A program made the translations under genes and the position numbers. The notes beneath the pieces are model-generated. The model worked only from the letters and a program-made list of their open reading frames with translations. It was not told the DNA's origin and did no database searches. This document shows positions 7,905 through 16,357 of a stretch of DNA of 64,000 bases, piece by piece. The number at the start of each line of letters is the position of its first letter. Position 1 is the stretch's first letter. The DNA is from Geobacter sp. DSM 9736 (GTDB lineage: Bacteria > Desulfobacterota > Desulfuromonadia > Geobacterales > Geobacteraceae): the NCBI RefSeq assembly GCF_900187405.1, contig NZ_LT896716.1, positions 1-64,000 of the forward strand. The letters run 5' to 3'.

Positions 7905-8624
7905 TTACCGGATCAGGCCGGCCAGCAAAGGCAGCAACAGAGCTGTGAAGAGCCCGTTCAGCGCCATCGCCAGCGCAGCAAAAGCACCGGCGGACCGGCT
8001 CCTCTGAATGGCATGAGCGGTTCCGACGCCGTGCGAGGCGACGCCGAGAGCCATGCCGCGGGCCTTATCGTCTTTGACTCTCAGGCGGTTCAGGATGAAA
8101 TCTCCCCCTACGGCACCGGTTATGCCGGTGAGAACGACCACCACAGCCGTCAATGAAGGCAGCCCGCCGATCTGCTCTGAGATCCCCATGGCGATGGGGG
8201 TGGTGACCGACTTCGGAGCGACGGTAAGAAGTATCAGGTTTTCGCCCCCCAGCGCCCAGGCGATACCCACCGCGCTGATGACGGCAGCTGCGGAGCCCAC
8301 TGCCAGCGAAGCGATGATCGGTACGAAAGACTTCCTGATTATCGTGATCTCCCGGTAGAGGGGGATTGCCAGGGAAACCGTTGCAGGGCCCAGCAGAAAG
8401 TGAATGAACTGCGCTCCCTTGAAATAGGTCTGGTAATCGATGCCGCTTACCTTCAGCAGAACGACCAGCGCAACGATCGCTGTCAGTACCGGATTCAGCA
8501 ACGGGTGACAGTCGAACCTGCGGAATATCCAGGTGCCGATCTGGTAAGCGATCAGGGTCAGGGTCAGCCACAACAGGGGGGTTGACGACAGGTAAAGCCA
8601 GGCATCCTGTACTTCCCCGGTCAT
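7905..8624 (-). CDS. lrgB: LrgB/CidB family antiholin-like membrane protein
   Basis: This 239-residue protein has about six to eight membrane segments. The LrgB signature is clear: FLLGPATVSLAIPLYR, LTVAPKSVTTPIAMGISEQIGG and a C-terminal ALGVASHGVGTAHAI stretch. With LrgA it forms a system thought to modulate murein hydrolase activity or to export small metabolites such as pyruvate across the inner membrane. Its start overlaps the lrgA stop by four bases. The same operon begins with an M23 peptidase gene. Confidence 0.92.
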   Translation of the reverse strand: MTGEVQDAWLYLSSTPLLWLTLTLIAYQIGTWIFRRFDCHPLLNPVLTAIVALVVLLKVSGIDYQTYFKGAQFIHFLLGPATVSLAIPLYREITIIRKSFVPIIASLAVGSAAAVISAVGIAWALGGENLILLTVAPKSVTTPIAMGISEQIGGLPSLTAVVVVLTGITGAVGGDFILNRLRVKDDKARGMALGVASHGVGTAHAIQRSRSAGAFAALAMALNGLFTALLLPLLAGLIR

Positions 8625-8989
8625 TCTCCGCTCCCTTCCCGCTCGGAGGGCAACCGGCGATTGAGAAACTGCATGACCAGCGCCGTTACCGCAATGGTCG
8701 CCAGCGTCCCGATGATGATCACGCCGGAAATCGGCGCCCATGATTTCATAAGAAGGTCGAGGTGCGTAATGACCCCTACCCCGGCGGGGACGAAGAGCAG
8801 AGCCAGGTAACGGAGCAGGAAGCCGCCGACCTTTTCGACCTCATCCGGCATTCTCCGGGGGCAGAAGGCCAGGCCGCAGAAGAGCAGCACCATGCCGATT
8901 ACCGGGCCTGGAACGGGGAGTTTTGCAAGCCTCGTGATGACTTCTCCGACAAGCTGGCAGACGAGGATAAGGGTAAGAGAGCCGAGCAT
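8621..8989 (-). CDS. lrgA: LrgA/CidA family holin-like protein
   Basis: This is a 122-residue protein with four membrane segments and the CidA/LrgA pattern LVGEVITRLAKLPVPGPVIG, VEKVGGFLLRYLALLFVPAGVGV. It is holin-like and acts in the inner membrane with LrgB, to which it is coupled through an ATGA overlap. The M23 peptidase gene ends 15 bases upstream, so a cell-wall hydrolase and its possible modulators share one transcript. Confidence 0.9.
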   Translation of the reverse strand: MLGSLTLILVCQLVGEVITRLAKLPVPGPVIGMVLLFCGLAFCPRRMPDEVEKVGGFLLRYLALLFVPAGVGVITHLDLLMKSWAPISGVIIIGTLATIAVTALVMQFLNRRLPSEREGSGE

Positions 8990-9004
8990 GGAAGTTCCTT
9001 TCCT

Positions 9005-9646
9005 CTAAGGGGAGGGGCGGGAAAGCGGGGCCTGCCCCTCCGCGCTTGCCTGTCCCATCAGTAGCATTTTCAGGAGATCTGTAGGGTCGATAAGGTTGGC
9101 AGGTCTCTCGCCGTACCATTTCGACCAGTCTTTCGTGCCTCGGGTGTACATTTCGAAATGAAGCTGCTTCGTCCCGCTCACCCTGCCGAGCACCTCTCCC
9201 TGCCGGACAGGTGCCGAGGCCTTGATGTCCGGCTTTAGAAGCTCGGCATAGTTGGCTACAAAATCATGATGATCAACAAGAACAGCGTAGGTGACCTCTC
9301 CGTTTGCCCGTGTATAGAAGGGGGCAATCTTGATGATGGTCCCATCGGCCACGGCCCTGACCGGTGAACCGGCACCCCCCACCGGGTAAAGGTCGACTCC
9401 CGCGTGACGGCGACGGTTCCGGTCCCTCGGAGCCCCGAAATAGGGGTAATCCTGGGAGCCCTTTCGCCACCTGCCGCAGCGGATGGATTCGTCCTTCGTG
9501 AATGGATACTTCAGCGCCCCTTCAACGGGCGCCACGAGTTTTGCCCCCATTGTTTCGGGTTGCTCGCCGGAAGCGCCAATGGGGCTGATGGAGAAGGATA
9601 AGAAAAAAACCGCAAGAAGCAGTCCCTTTGCAAGATGTTTTGTCAT
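9005..9646 (-). CDS. secreted M23 family peptidase-like protein
   Basis: This is a 213-residue protein with an N-terminal signal peptide (hydrophobic core LLLAVFFLSFSIS). The LytM fold is seen in RHAGVDLYPVGG (zinc ligands His81 and Asp85), PVRAVADGTIIKIAP, VLVDHHDFVANYAELL and KQLHFEMYT. In active M23 enzymes the last motif is HxH. Here the first His is Gln161 and only His163 remains, so activity is uncertain. It would act on peptidoglycan in the periplasm. It heads an M23-lrgA-lrgB operon. Confidence 0.85.
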   Translation of the reverse strand: MTKHLAKGLLLAVFFLSFSISPIGASGEQPETMGAKLVAPVEGALKYPFTKDESIRCGRWRKGSQDYPYFGAPRDRNRRRHAGVDLYPVGGAGSPVRAVADGTIIKIAPFYTRANGEVTYAVLVDHHDFVANYAELLKPDIKASAPVRQGEVLGRVSGTKQLHFEMYTRGTKDWSKWYGERPANLIDPTDLLKMLLMGQASAEGQAPLSRPSP

Positions 9647-9714
9647 GTAGGCTGCTCTTGATGTAACGCCGGGAGATTTGGTCCATTCAAGGTCTCCCGG
9701 TCAGGTCGTTCCCG

Positions 9715-10311
9715 CTACGGCGCCTCTGGGGATTTCCGGACCGCCAGTTCCCGGATGCAGTCGCCCAGCGCCGTATCCCGGATGTCCGTGATCTCGCTCC
9801 TGAAAGGCTGCCGTGATGAGAGCTCCTCTTTTCCCGTAAGCGCCTTGCCTGCCGTCGTGGCGCTGAAAGTCTCCAGCGCCCTGCGTATCTGCGGCGGATA
9901 CTCCGGCTCTTCGCCGGCAATCGTTTCTCCCTTCGCCGCTGACGTGTAGATCTTCTCCTCGTGCTGAAGGCCGGTTTCTACCGCAGCACTGCCCTCCTTG
10001 CTCTCGAAGAAGGTAACCGCATCACGCAGCGAAGCCTCATCGAGGTGGTCGGAATAAAGGCGGGCGAAATAATCTTTCAATGCCGGAGTGGCCTTTGCCA
10101 CCGTACACCCTGAGACACCTTCCGGCAGCGGGATCGGCGACACCTGCACCATGAAACGGATGGCCAGCGCCTCTCGTTGGTGGGGCTTGACGAGGTCGAC
10201 CAGGCGCATCGCGTTCTGCCCGGCAGGCTCCGCAGCTGCAGACTGCGCCGCGGTTGAGGCGGTGAATGCTGCTAAAAGAAGGAGCTTTGTGAATGTTCGC
10301 AGTAGAGCCAT
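9715..10311 (-). CDS. exported protein of unknown function
   Basis: This is a 198-residue protein with a signal peptide (MALLRTFTKLLLLAAFTAST, cleavage after an Ala-rich stretch). The mature part is helical, with LKDYFARLYSDHLDEASLRD and FFESKEGSAAVETG, which resembles the DUF2059-type periplasmic pattern (YA..F...E...L..FY.S..G). That assignment is tentative. Two Cys occur at distant positions. It lies 68 bases upstream of the M23 gene on the same strand. Confidence 0.65.
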   Translation of the reverse strand: MALLRTFTKLLLLAAFTASTAAQSAAAEPAGQNAMRLVDLVKPHQREALAIRFMVQVSPIPLPEGVSGCTVAKATPALKDYFARLYSDHLDEASLRDAVTFFESKEGSAAVETGLQHEEKIYTSAAKGETIAGEEPEYPPQIRRALETFSATTAGKALTGKEELSSRQPFRSEITDIRDTALGDCIRELAVRKSPEAP

Positions 10312-10379
10312 GGCATCGCTTTCTGATTGCAGGTATGAGCTGAATGGGCCGGGGAGATCGCAGGGGTTTTGTCTATCTG

Positions 10380-10949
10380 TCAGTGGTCCCCTGCTGATGT
10401 TTCTTTGAAAAGATGAGCCAGGCCGGCCCATATCGCGCCGGTGTTTACACGTATCAGATCCTCAAGGCCGGTCGACAGGTTGTCGGAATCTAAATCCCGC
10501 TGAAGCTTGTAGGCCATCTGTTCGAAGGGACTATTTTCATAACCGAACTGGATAAGGCCCGCCGCATATGCCAGCAGAAAGTTATTTACTCCAAGCTGAT
10601 CCCACTGGACAACATGCACCAATTCATGGAAATGAATGCTTTCAGAATGCATCATGTCTTCCCTGACAAAGAAGGTGTCTTTGAAAGTAATGCCTGAAAA
10701 AGGTGTGGTTTCCATCTGTTGCAATTCAGGCAGGCCCATGCTGCTGACAGGGGGGTAAGGTATTTTCTCTGTTACCGCTATCACCTTGGCTCTCTTCAAT
10801 AGGTCGGAAGAAAATACCTTTTCCAGTCTTGAAAAGCCCAGGGTGATGACCGGTACACCATTATGCTTATGATCCTCCAGGGTTTTCTCGATCCAGGAGC
10901 GGACAGCAGGCAACGCGAAATTTAATCTTTGAATGATGTCTTGATCCAT
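10380..10949 (-). CDS. HExxH-containing protein of unknown function
   Basis: This is a 189-residue protein without a signal peptide. The stretch SIHFHELVHVVQWDQLG contains HELVH, a gluzincin-type zinc motif. It is followed by FLLAYAAGLIQFGYENSPFE, where a downstream Glu could be the third ligand. A metallopeptidase-like fold is likely but the substrate is unknown. Two starts are possible: ATG at 10949 without a clear ribosome site, or TTG at 10973 after AGGATC. It precedes the exported protein gene on the same strand. Confidence 0.65.
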   Translation of the reverse strand: MDQDIIQRLNFALPAVRSWIEKTLEDHKHNGVPVITLGFSRLEKVFSSDLLKRAKVIAVTEKIPYPPVSSMGLPELQQMETTPFSGITFKDTFFVREDMMHSESIHFHELVHVVQWDQLGVNNFLLAYAAGLIQFGYENSPFEQMAYKLQRDLDSDNLSTGLEDLIRVNTGAIWAGLAHLFKETSAGDH

Positions 10950-11076
10950 ATTTGATTCGGTTGTCACTTCCAATGAGATCCTAGATCTTATTTTTTTGCT
11001 GCTACCGGCGTATCGTTCGGGAATTGCACGGCGCGCTTACCGCTCGGGTGCAGGTCCTTCAGTGTGCGAATGCGCG

Positions 11077-13086
11077 TCACTCGCGCCGGATATCGATGCG
11101 GTTGTCGTAGAAGGTGCTGCCGTTGCCCCGGTCGGTCAGGCGCTGGGAGGTGAGGGCGTTTACCGAGCGGCTTCCGGGGGCGAATTCGAGCCACCAGACC
11201 CCTTCCGCCACTGCCGTCCCCGGCGGCACCGCTTCCGTCGTTTCCAGGATGAATGTCACTTCTCCCTGGCAGTTGAAGGCGATGACGCGGTCGCCGTGTG
11301 CCAGCCCGCGGCGGTCGGCTTCCTCCGGGTTTACCTTTAGCTGCATGACTCCCTGTTTTCTGCGCAGGTCGTCCCGCTCGTAGAAGGAGGCATTGAGGGC
11401 AAACGGGTTCGGCGCGGTCATAAGCCGCAGCGGATATTTACCGTTCTCTTCGTGGGGAGCGATGTAACGCGGCAGCGGCTCCTTCTCCGATTCGTTCAGT
11501 ATCTCGATCTTGCCGGAAGGTGTGACGAAGCGGGCCGGCGGCCACGGCGGCACATTGAGCAGAACTCCTTTTCCCTCTTCAAGGCCCGTCGTGTCTATCC
11601 CCTCCCGCAGCGGCGATGCCCTCTGAAGGAGGCGGTCGATCAGTTCCTCGGCGCTCCGGCGGAAGAAGGGCTCATGGAACTCCAGTTCTTCTGCCAGGGC
11701 GGCGAACACCTCCCAGTTGGAACGGCTCTCCCCCACCGGCGGGATCGCCCCTTTCGCCCGCTGAATGCAGTACGTCCCGTAGGCGCGGTAGATGTCCGGG
11801 TGCTCCAGCGACGAGGTGGCGGGAAGGAGCACGTCGGCCCAGCGGGCGGTGTCGGTCATGAACCGCTCGTGGACAACGGTGAACAGGTCCTCGCGGGCGA
11901 GGCCGCGCAGCACCGCGTTCTGGTCGGGAGTGATCGCCGCGGGATTGGAATGGTAGACGTAGAGGCTCATCACCGGCGGATCGGACAGGTCGTTCAGCGC
12001 GTGCCCCAGGCGGTTCATGTTGACCACCCGCGTAGGCTGCTTCATGAAGTCCTCCCGCAGCACTTCGTTCATGGCGAAGGCGCCGGCGGTGGAGGTGCTC
12101 CCAAGGAGGCCGGCGTGGCGCTTGCCGTAAGCGCCGACGAATGCAGGGAGGGCGGCTATGGTTCGCACGGTCATGGACCCGTTCCCGTAGCGGGAGAGGC
12201 CGCTTCCAAGCCGGATGAAAGGGGCTTTTGCCGCGGCATACTCATGGGCAAGCCGCACGACGGTTTCCGCCGGAAGCCCAGTCAGTTCAGCCGTCCACTG
12301 AGGGGTGCAGGCCGTGAGCACCTCCCGTGAAAACCTTTCGCATCCCTGCGTCCTCTCCCGAAGGAATTGAAGATCCGCAAGCCCATCCCGTTCCAGAACG
12401 TGCATCAGGCCTAGTGCCAGGGCTCCGTCGCTTCCGGGTCTGATGAGGAAAACTTCGTCCGCGGCAGGGGCCGTGTGGGTGGCGTAGGTGTCGATCAGCC
12501 ATACGCGGGCGCCTTTTTTCCTGGCGCGGTTGGAGCGGTGGAGGAAGTGAATGCTCGTGGCGGCGGCGTTGATGCCCCACAGAATGATCAGGTCGCTTCC
12601 GAGCACTTCGTCGGGATCGGGCGCGGGCGTATCACCAAGCACGGCTTTCAGTCCGGCGTCTTTTGCCGGCGCGCAGATGGTCCGGTCGAGGCGCGAGGCC
12701 CCCAGGTAATGGAAGAAGGGATGGCCGGCATTGCGCTGAATGAGGCCCATGGTGCCTGCGTAGGAGTAGGGGAGGATCGCCTCTGCGCCGTGGGTGGCTA
12801 TGATTTTCCGCCAACGGAGGGCGATCAGCTTCAGGGCCTCATCCCACGTCGCCTCCCGGAATGTGCCGGATCCCTTCTCGCCGCTCCGGATGAGCGGCTT
12901 CAGGAGCCGCCGGGGGGAGTGCACCGTCTGCTCGTAGTCGTTCATTTTCGGGCAAAGAGTCCCCTGGGCATAAGGGTGATCGGGATCTCCTGTCACCCGG
13001 ACGGCCCGGTCCTTTTCAACGTGGACCAGCAGCCCGCAGGTGTCGGGGCAGTCGTAGGGACAGACGGAACGTATGATTGTCGTCAT
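11077..13086 (-). CDS. molybdopterin-dependent oxidoreductase, DMSO reductase superfamily
   Basis: This is a 669-residue protein. Residues about 8-45 hold the 4Fe-4S cluster site CPYDCPDTCGLLV with the fourth Cys in GTLCPKM. The bis-MGD cofactor domains follow (ILWGINAAATSIHFLHR, VWLIDTYATHTAPAADEVFLIRPG, then VLLPATSSLEHPDIYR), and the C-terminal beta domain is GDRVIAFNCQGEVTFILE. There is no twin-arginine signal, so it is probably cytoplasmic. No electron-transfer subunit gene is adjacent and the substrate is unknown. The start at 13086 is chosen for family fit; the frame is open to 13230. Confidence 0.85.
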   Translation of the reverse strand: MTTIIRSVCPYDCPDTCGLLVHVEKDRAVRVTGDPDHPYAQGTLCPKMNDYEQTVHSPRRLLKPLIRSGEKGSGTFREATWDEALKLIALRWRKIIATHGAEAILPYSYAGTMGLIQRNAGHPFFHYLGASRLDRTICAPAKDAGLKAVLGDTPAPDPDEVLGSDLIILWGINAAATSIHFLHRSNRARKKGARVWLIDTYATHTAPAADEVFLIRPGSDGALALGLMHVLERDGLADLQFLRERTQGCERFSREVLTACTPQWTAELTGLPAETVVRLAHEYAAAKAPFIRLGSGLSRYGNGSMTVRTIAALPAFVGAYGKRHAGLLGSTSTAGAFAMNEVLREDFMKQPTRVVNMNRLGHALNDLSDPPVMSLYVYHSNPAAITPDQNAVLRGLAREDLFTVVHERFMTDTARWADVLLPATSSLEHPDIYRAYGTYCIQRAKGAIPPVGESRSNWEVFAALAEELEFHEPFFRRSAEELIDRLLQRASPLREGIDTTGLEEGKGVLLNVPPWPPARFVTPSGKIEILNESEKEPLPRYIAPHEENGKYPLRLMTAPNPFALNASFYERDDLRRKQGVMQLKVNPEEADRRGLAHGDRVIAFNCQGEVTFILETTEAVPPGTAVAEGVWWLEFAPGSRSVNALTSQRLTDRGNGSTFYDNRIDIRRE

Positions 13087-13641
13087 GATGATATCTCTGA
13101 GAGGGGGCTGCATAACGCATAAAAGTCTTAAGCCGGTTACGGCGTGCCCCCCTTCACCCGTCTGCCCAGTTTTTCGACGGGTCGGGGTCCATGGAGCTTG
13201 ATCAGTTCCCATAATATGCTGCTCAAGCATCGTGCCGGGTTACGGTCGGGGGGCGGTGGCGTCTGGAATACTTGCCTGATGCGCGCCCTTTTATAGCACA
13301 CTCGCCCGCTGAAATAAAATCTGATTAAGATTAAGAGGAGGGCTATCCTGAGTTGTCAAATTTGAAGCCATGCTCCGTGCATAGCCCTGCAACGGCAGCG
13401 TTCCGCAGCATAAACTGAAAAGCCGCCCGCGGCTAACGCCGGTGCGGCTTTTCTACGTGAAGGAGCTGATTGCATTCACTGCTTGAAAAACGACAGCAGT
13501 GATTCGAAGCTCATTTCGGGGGGCGTTGCATGCTGCTGCATTAGGAGCGAGTCGCACAGGGAGAATAAGTACGCTTCCCTATTTCCCAATCCGCTTTATT
13601 TAATGGGGGGATGCGTTCCTTTTAATTCAGGATAGTAGCGA
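13087..13641. other. 555-base gene-free stretch
   Basis: I see no convincing gene here. It holds a terminator hairpin at 13417-13453 and an AT-rich patch around 13315-13345 with repeated GATTAA words. The rest shows no recognisable structure. It marks the left edge of the accessory region. Confidence 0.6.
13417..13453. terminator. GCCGCCC-type bidirectional terminator, copy 1
   Basis: GAAAAGCCGC and GCGGCTTTTC form the outer stem, with an inner CGCGGC/GCCGGTG region. Flanking A and T runs make it usable from both strands. Close relatives occur at 15436, 19511 and 20318. It lies about 190 bases after the stop of the minus-strand lipoprotein gene at 13642. Confidence 0.75.
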
Positions 13642-14166
13642 CTACTTCTTATTCAGCGCTTGGACTATCTGATCGGCAAGTTGGTTGACTGCATAATCAA
13701 ACCCGCTTTCAGATGAAAGTGGGTGATTAGCAGAACTGCCATCTGCTTTGAAATCAGTCAACACTTTGCTTGTTGAGTCCTTTAGCAACACATTAGCCTC
13801 AATGCCACTGGCACCTGCCATTATGCCCAACATTATTCTGGCAGTGCTCGATACAAGTCGTACGCCGGTTACATCTATTTCCAAGCTGTAGTCACCTTTG
13901 TTGGGATGAAATACTGTGGAATTAAACAAACCTTCAGAAACGAGACGGGAATATAATTTCTCCTTCAATGAACGGCAAGCCGTTGCCGCGTCTTCTTTTT
14001 CTCCTTCAGGTACTTTATCCGACTTTACCACGATAGACACTGACTTCTGGTTGTTTATAGGCTCAACCAGCTGTTGCTTCACTGTAAAGGTGCCAGAAGA
14101 AGTGCATGCCGAAACAAACGCCAGCAACACAAGTAATACTGCGATTTTTGCAATTTTTAACAACAT
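13642..14166 (-). CDS. lipoprotein, DUF4410-like
   Basis: This is a 174-residue protein. The N terminus ILLVLLAFVSACTSSG-like stretch (residues 7-24) ends in a lipobox with Cys21, so it is probably anchored in a membrane facing the periplasm. The C-terminal half has VRLVSSTARIMLGIMAGASG, IEANVLLKDSTSKVL and a closing helix FDYAVNQLADQIVQALNKK, which fit the DUF4410 family. Its function is unknown. It is AT-richer than the core genes on either side, consistent with accessory DNA. Confidence 0.75.
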   Translation of the reverse strand: MLLKIAKIAVLLVLLAFVSACTSSGTFTVKQQLVEPINNQKSVSIVVKSDKVPEGEKEDAATACRSLKEKLYSRLVSEGLFNSTVFHPNKGDYSLEIDVTGVRLVSSTARIMLGIMAGASGIEANVLLKDSTSKVLTDFKADGSSANHPLSSESGFDYAVNQLADQIVQALNKK

Positions 14167-14421
14167 AGTTAATTTCTCCCTTTTGTTTTATTTGGCAAGG
14201 TGTTTTATCCCGCCCAACTCATATTGAATAATTAAGTTCTGGATCTATGCGTATGTGTATGCATATCCATACAAGTAATGCTTGTGCATGCTACCAGTTA
14301 TCTTCATTTAGATGCTTTTGATGTAATTCGTCACTTTGCAATTAATCTACAATAAATTTCTCAAGCGCGGTGATCGGGCACGAAATCGTTGGGAAAAGGA
14401 GACGACCTGTCACCTTGCATC

Positions 14422-15297
14422 TCAGTCTCCACCGCCGCAGTCGCCGCCACAGCCGCTGTCACTGTCCCCCCCGCTGCATCCGTCGTTGCTGGCCGCAGGG
14501 AAGGCATCGAAGAAGGGGCCGTAGAGTAGCGTTGCGGCCATGACGGTGGTTCCGAAGGTTGCGTATGCGTAGACAGGGCCGATGCCGCTCGCTTCATTTC
14601 TCCGTTCGGCTTCCACCTGAGAACCGTAGTGCATCCTCAGATCTACGAGGTACCGTCTGCCGAGCGGGGTGGCCGGGGAGGTGGGTTTCAGGAAAAAGGA
14701 GATCGCCAGAAGCGAGAGGGGAAGCATCGTGAAGAGCCGTGCAGAAGGGCGATCGAGGGCGATTCCTGCCACGAACTGGAGGGTGCCGATCCCCAGGACT
14801 ACAGCGCAGACGGCTGCAAAGACGATCCAGGTCCGTCTCCGCTCCTCGTCGCTCTTTGTCAGCCCCCACTGCTCCAACTCGGCGCGCGCCTGCCGTAGTG
14901 ACGCTTCGGCGTGGGTGCTGAGCCTGCTGCTGAAGAAGTCCTCGGGGGAGCGGGGTTTCTCGAGAAACTGCCACACCGCCATCTCCAGCCCCTCCGCCGG
15001 CGGGAGTGCCCCTTCAGCCCGCCGCAGTTCCGAGGTCCTGTTGCGGAACCGGCTTTCCCGTTCCTCCTGCAGGATTTCGATGATTCCTTGCCGCCAGAGC
15101 CTGAAAAGGGCCGTCTTTAGAACCAGTTGCCAATCCCCCCGCAGAGCTGCGACGGTTTCCGGCGGGAACGCCTCTGGGGCGGGAAGAGGGCGTTCCCGTT
15201 TCAGAATCCGTCTGCCTGCGATGATCCCGCAGGCTGTCAGCAGGGGGAAGATCACCAGGGACTGCGGCCCGGAAATGATGTGGAGAAATTCGTTCAT
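14422..15297 (-). CDS. membrane protein of the TIGR04222 type with Gly/Cys-rich tail
   Basis: This is a 291-residue protein. A membrane segment lies at about residues 10-30 and two more at about 170-210. The middle is cytoplasmic and helical, with LVLKTALFRLWRQGIIEI. The last 20 residues are almost only Gly, Cys, Ser and Asp (GCSGGDSDSGCGGDCGGGD), the odd ending known from TIGR04222 proteins. The role is unknown; a metal-binding tail is possible. The start at 15297 follows a weak site. Confidence 0.78.
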   Translation of the reverse strand: MNEFLHIISGPQSLVIFPLLTACGIIAGRRILKRERPLPAPEAFPPETVAALRGDWQLVLKTALFRLWRQGIIEILQEERESRFRNRTSELRRAEGALPPAEGLEMAVWQFLEKPRSPEDFFSSRLSTHAEASLRQARAELEQWGLTKSDEERRRTWIVFAAVCAVVLGIGTLQFVAGIALDRPSARLFTMLPLSLLAISFFLKPTSPATPLGRRYLVDLRMHYGSQVEAERRNEASGIGPVYAYATFGTTVMAATLLYGPFFDAFPAASNDGCSGGDSDSGCGGDCGGGD

Positions 15298-15435
15298 GGA
15301 ACGCTTTCGGTAAAACGGAGATGGTTGACTCCCGCCACGGTCAAATGGCAATGCCTGCTAGATATGTATCGGTAACATGACGGTAATCTTGCATCGACCC
15401 AACAGTGGTGAAGGCTAACCTGTTGTGACGGGACG

Positions 15436-15474
15436 AAAAAAAGCCGCCCGCGGCATATGCCGGGGCGGCTCTTG
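15436..15474. terminator. GCCGCCC-type terminator, copy 2
   Basis: AAGCCGCCCGCGGC and GCCGGGGCGGCTCTT form a strong hairpin after seven A residues. On the minus strand this gives a T tract. It sits 30 bases beyond the remnant of a nucleotidyltransferase gene, as copy 3 does beyond the intact gene. Confidence 0.78.
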
Positions 15475-15504
15475 ATATGTCTCATGGTGAAGTGCCGGCT
15501 GTGG

Positions 15505-15567
15505 TTACGCGGCGTCCAGGACTTCTCCCTCTCTACGGGCTATCTTCTGAAAAAGCGGGTCCGAAAT
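15505..15567 (-). pseudogene. 3' remnant of an MNT-type nucleotidyltransferase gene
   Basis: The minus strand encodes ISDPLFQKIARREGEVLDAA and a stop; a stop codon also precedes it. The last 12 residues match the end of the intact protein at 19570-19896 (IARKEGKVLEAA). Both lie the same short distance before a GCCGCCC-type terminator. The N-terminal catalytic part is missing, so this is a relic. It flanks the cassette array on the left. Confidence 0.72.
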
Positions 15568-15675
15568 TTAAACGACCGTGCAGGCCTATGCGCTTGTTAT
15601 CGAAGCTGCTTAAGCCGCTTTCAGATTAAATCCGGGTGCACAGCGTCAAAGGGAAAGACGAACAGGCCTTTGTCG

Positions 15676-15749
15676 GTTTAACGGCTTGCGCGGTTGACCC
15701 GCGCCGGGGCACTTCTCAGCCCCGGTCGGTGTCCAAGGGCCTGTTGAGA
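15676..15749 (-). other. attC site of the HicBA cassette
   Basis: Read on the minus strand the site is TCTCAAC ... GTTAAAC, 74 bases, with an inner stem CCGGGGC/GCCCCGG and a bulged outer stem. Its TCTCAAC box is the exact reverse complement of GTTGAGA, the box at which the HicBA cassette begins (16291-16297). This is the pairing expected of a cassette's own two ends. It ends the visible array. Confidence 0.72.
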
Positions 15750-15825
15750 TCTTCTTTTTCGGGCTGCAGCCTCTTCTTGCTTGCAGGAGAACACTCTGAT
15801 ATATTTCCTGAAAAAGGAGCGCCCC

Positions 15826-16032
15826 ATGAATGAAGTATTCTTTCTTGTAGAGGACGCGCCGGAGGGCGGATTTACGGCTAAGGCCCTCGGGGAGTCAATT
15901 TTCACAGAGGCCGAAAGTCTTGAGGAACTTCATTTGAATGTGAGGGACGCTGTCAGGTGTCACTTTGATGAAGACAATGTCCCCAAAATGATCCGTCTCC
16001 ATTTTGTTCATGAAGAAGTTCTCGCTGTATGA
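15826..16032 (+). CDS. hicB: HicB-like antitoxin
   Basis: This 68-residue protein has the HicB fold pattern: VEDAPEGGFTAKALGESIFTEAESLEELHLNVRDAVRCHF. It neutralises the HicA RNase and often represses its own promoter, though no separate DNA-binding domain is seen in this short version. The start at 15826 follows AAAAAGGAG. The stop overlaps the hicA start by four bases. It reads opposite to the other cassettes but lies within attC boundaries. Confidence 0.85.
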   Translation: MNEVFFLVEDAPEGGFTAKALGESIFTEAESLEELHLNVRDAVRCHFDEDNVPKMIRLHFVHEEVLAV

Positions 16033-16271
16033 AATTGCCGCGCGACGTCACTGGCAACGACCTTGCCAAGGCCCTTCGCGAACTTGGTTATAAAGTTACC
16101 CGTCAGACGGGCAGTCATATTCGCCTTTCGACATCCCAAAACGGCGAACATCACATCACCGTTCCTGCCCACAATCCTTTAAAGATTGGGACTCTCGCTG
16201 CAATTCTCTCTGACATAGAAGCTCACCACAAACTGACCCGCGACCAGCTTCTGGATCTACTCTTTTCTTAG
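16029..16271 (+). CDS. hicA: HicA-like mRNA interferase toxin
   Basis: This 80-residue protein is of the YcfA/HicA family with a double-stranded RNA-binding-like fold. LAKALRELGYKVTRQTGSHIRL carries the conserved Gly-Ser-His with the catalytic His, and ITVPAHNPLKIGTLAAILSDI is the typical second half. It cleaves mRNA in the cytoplasm when HicB is degraded. It is translated from an ATGA overlap with hicB. The attC of the neighbouring cassette begins 20 bases after its stop. Confidence 0.9.
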   Translation: MKLPRDVTGNDLAKALRELGYKVTRQTGSHIRLSTSQNGEHHITVPAHNPLKIGTLAAILSDIEAHHKLTRDQLLDLLFS

Positions 16272-16290
16272 ATTCGTTCTCTTTTATGTC

Positions 16291-16353
16291 TCTCAACGTC
16301 TCAAGGCGCACCGGCGGAGCGAAGCGTAGACCGCGTGCCGCCGCAAGTTGGCC
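16291..16353 (-). other. attC site of the 456-residue-protein cassette
   Basis: On the minus strand the site is GGCCAAC ... GTTGAGA, 63 bases. The imperfect stem is GGCGGCACGCGG with CCGCCGGTGCGCC, closed by a TACGCTTCGCT loop. It is nearly identical to the site at 17742-17804. It starts four bases after the stop of the gene at 16358, the usual position of attC in a cassette. Confidence 0.82.
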
Positions 16354-16357
16354 CCCG

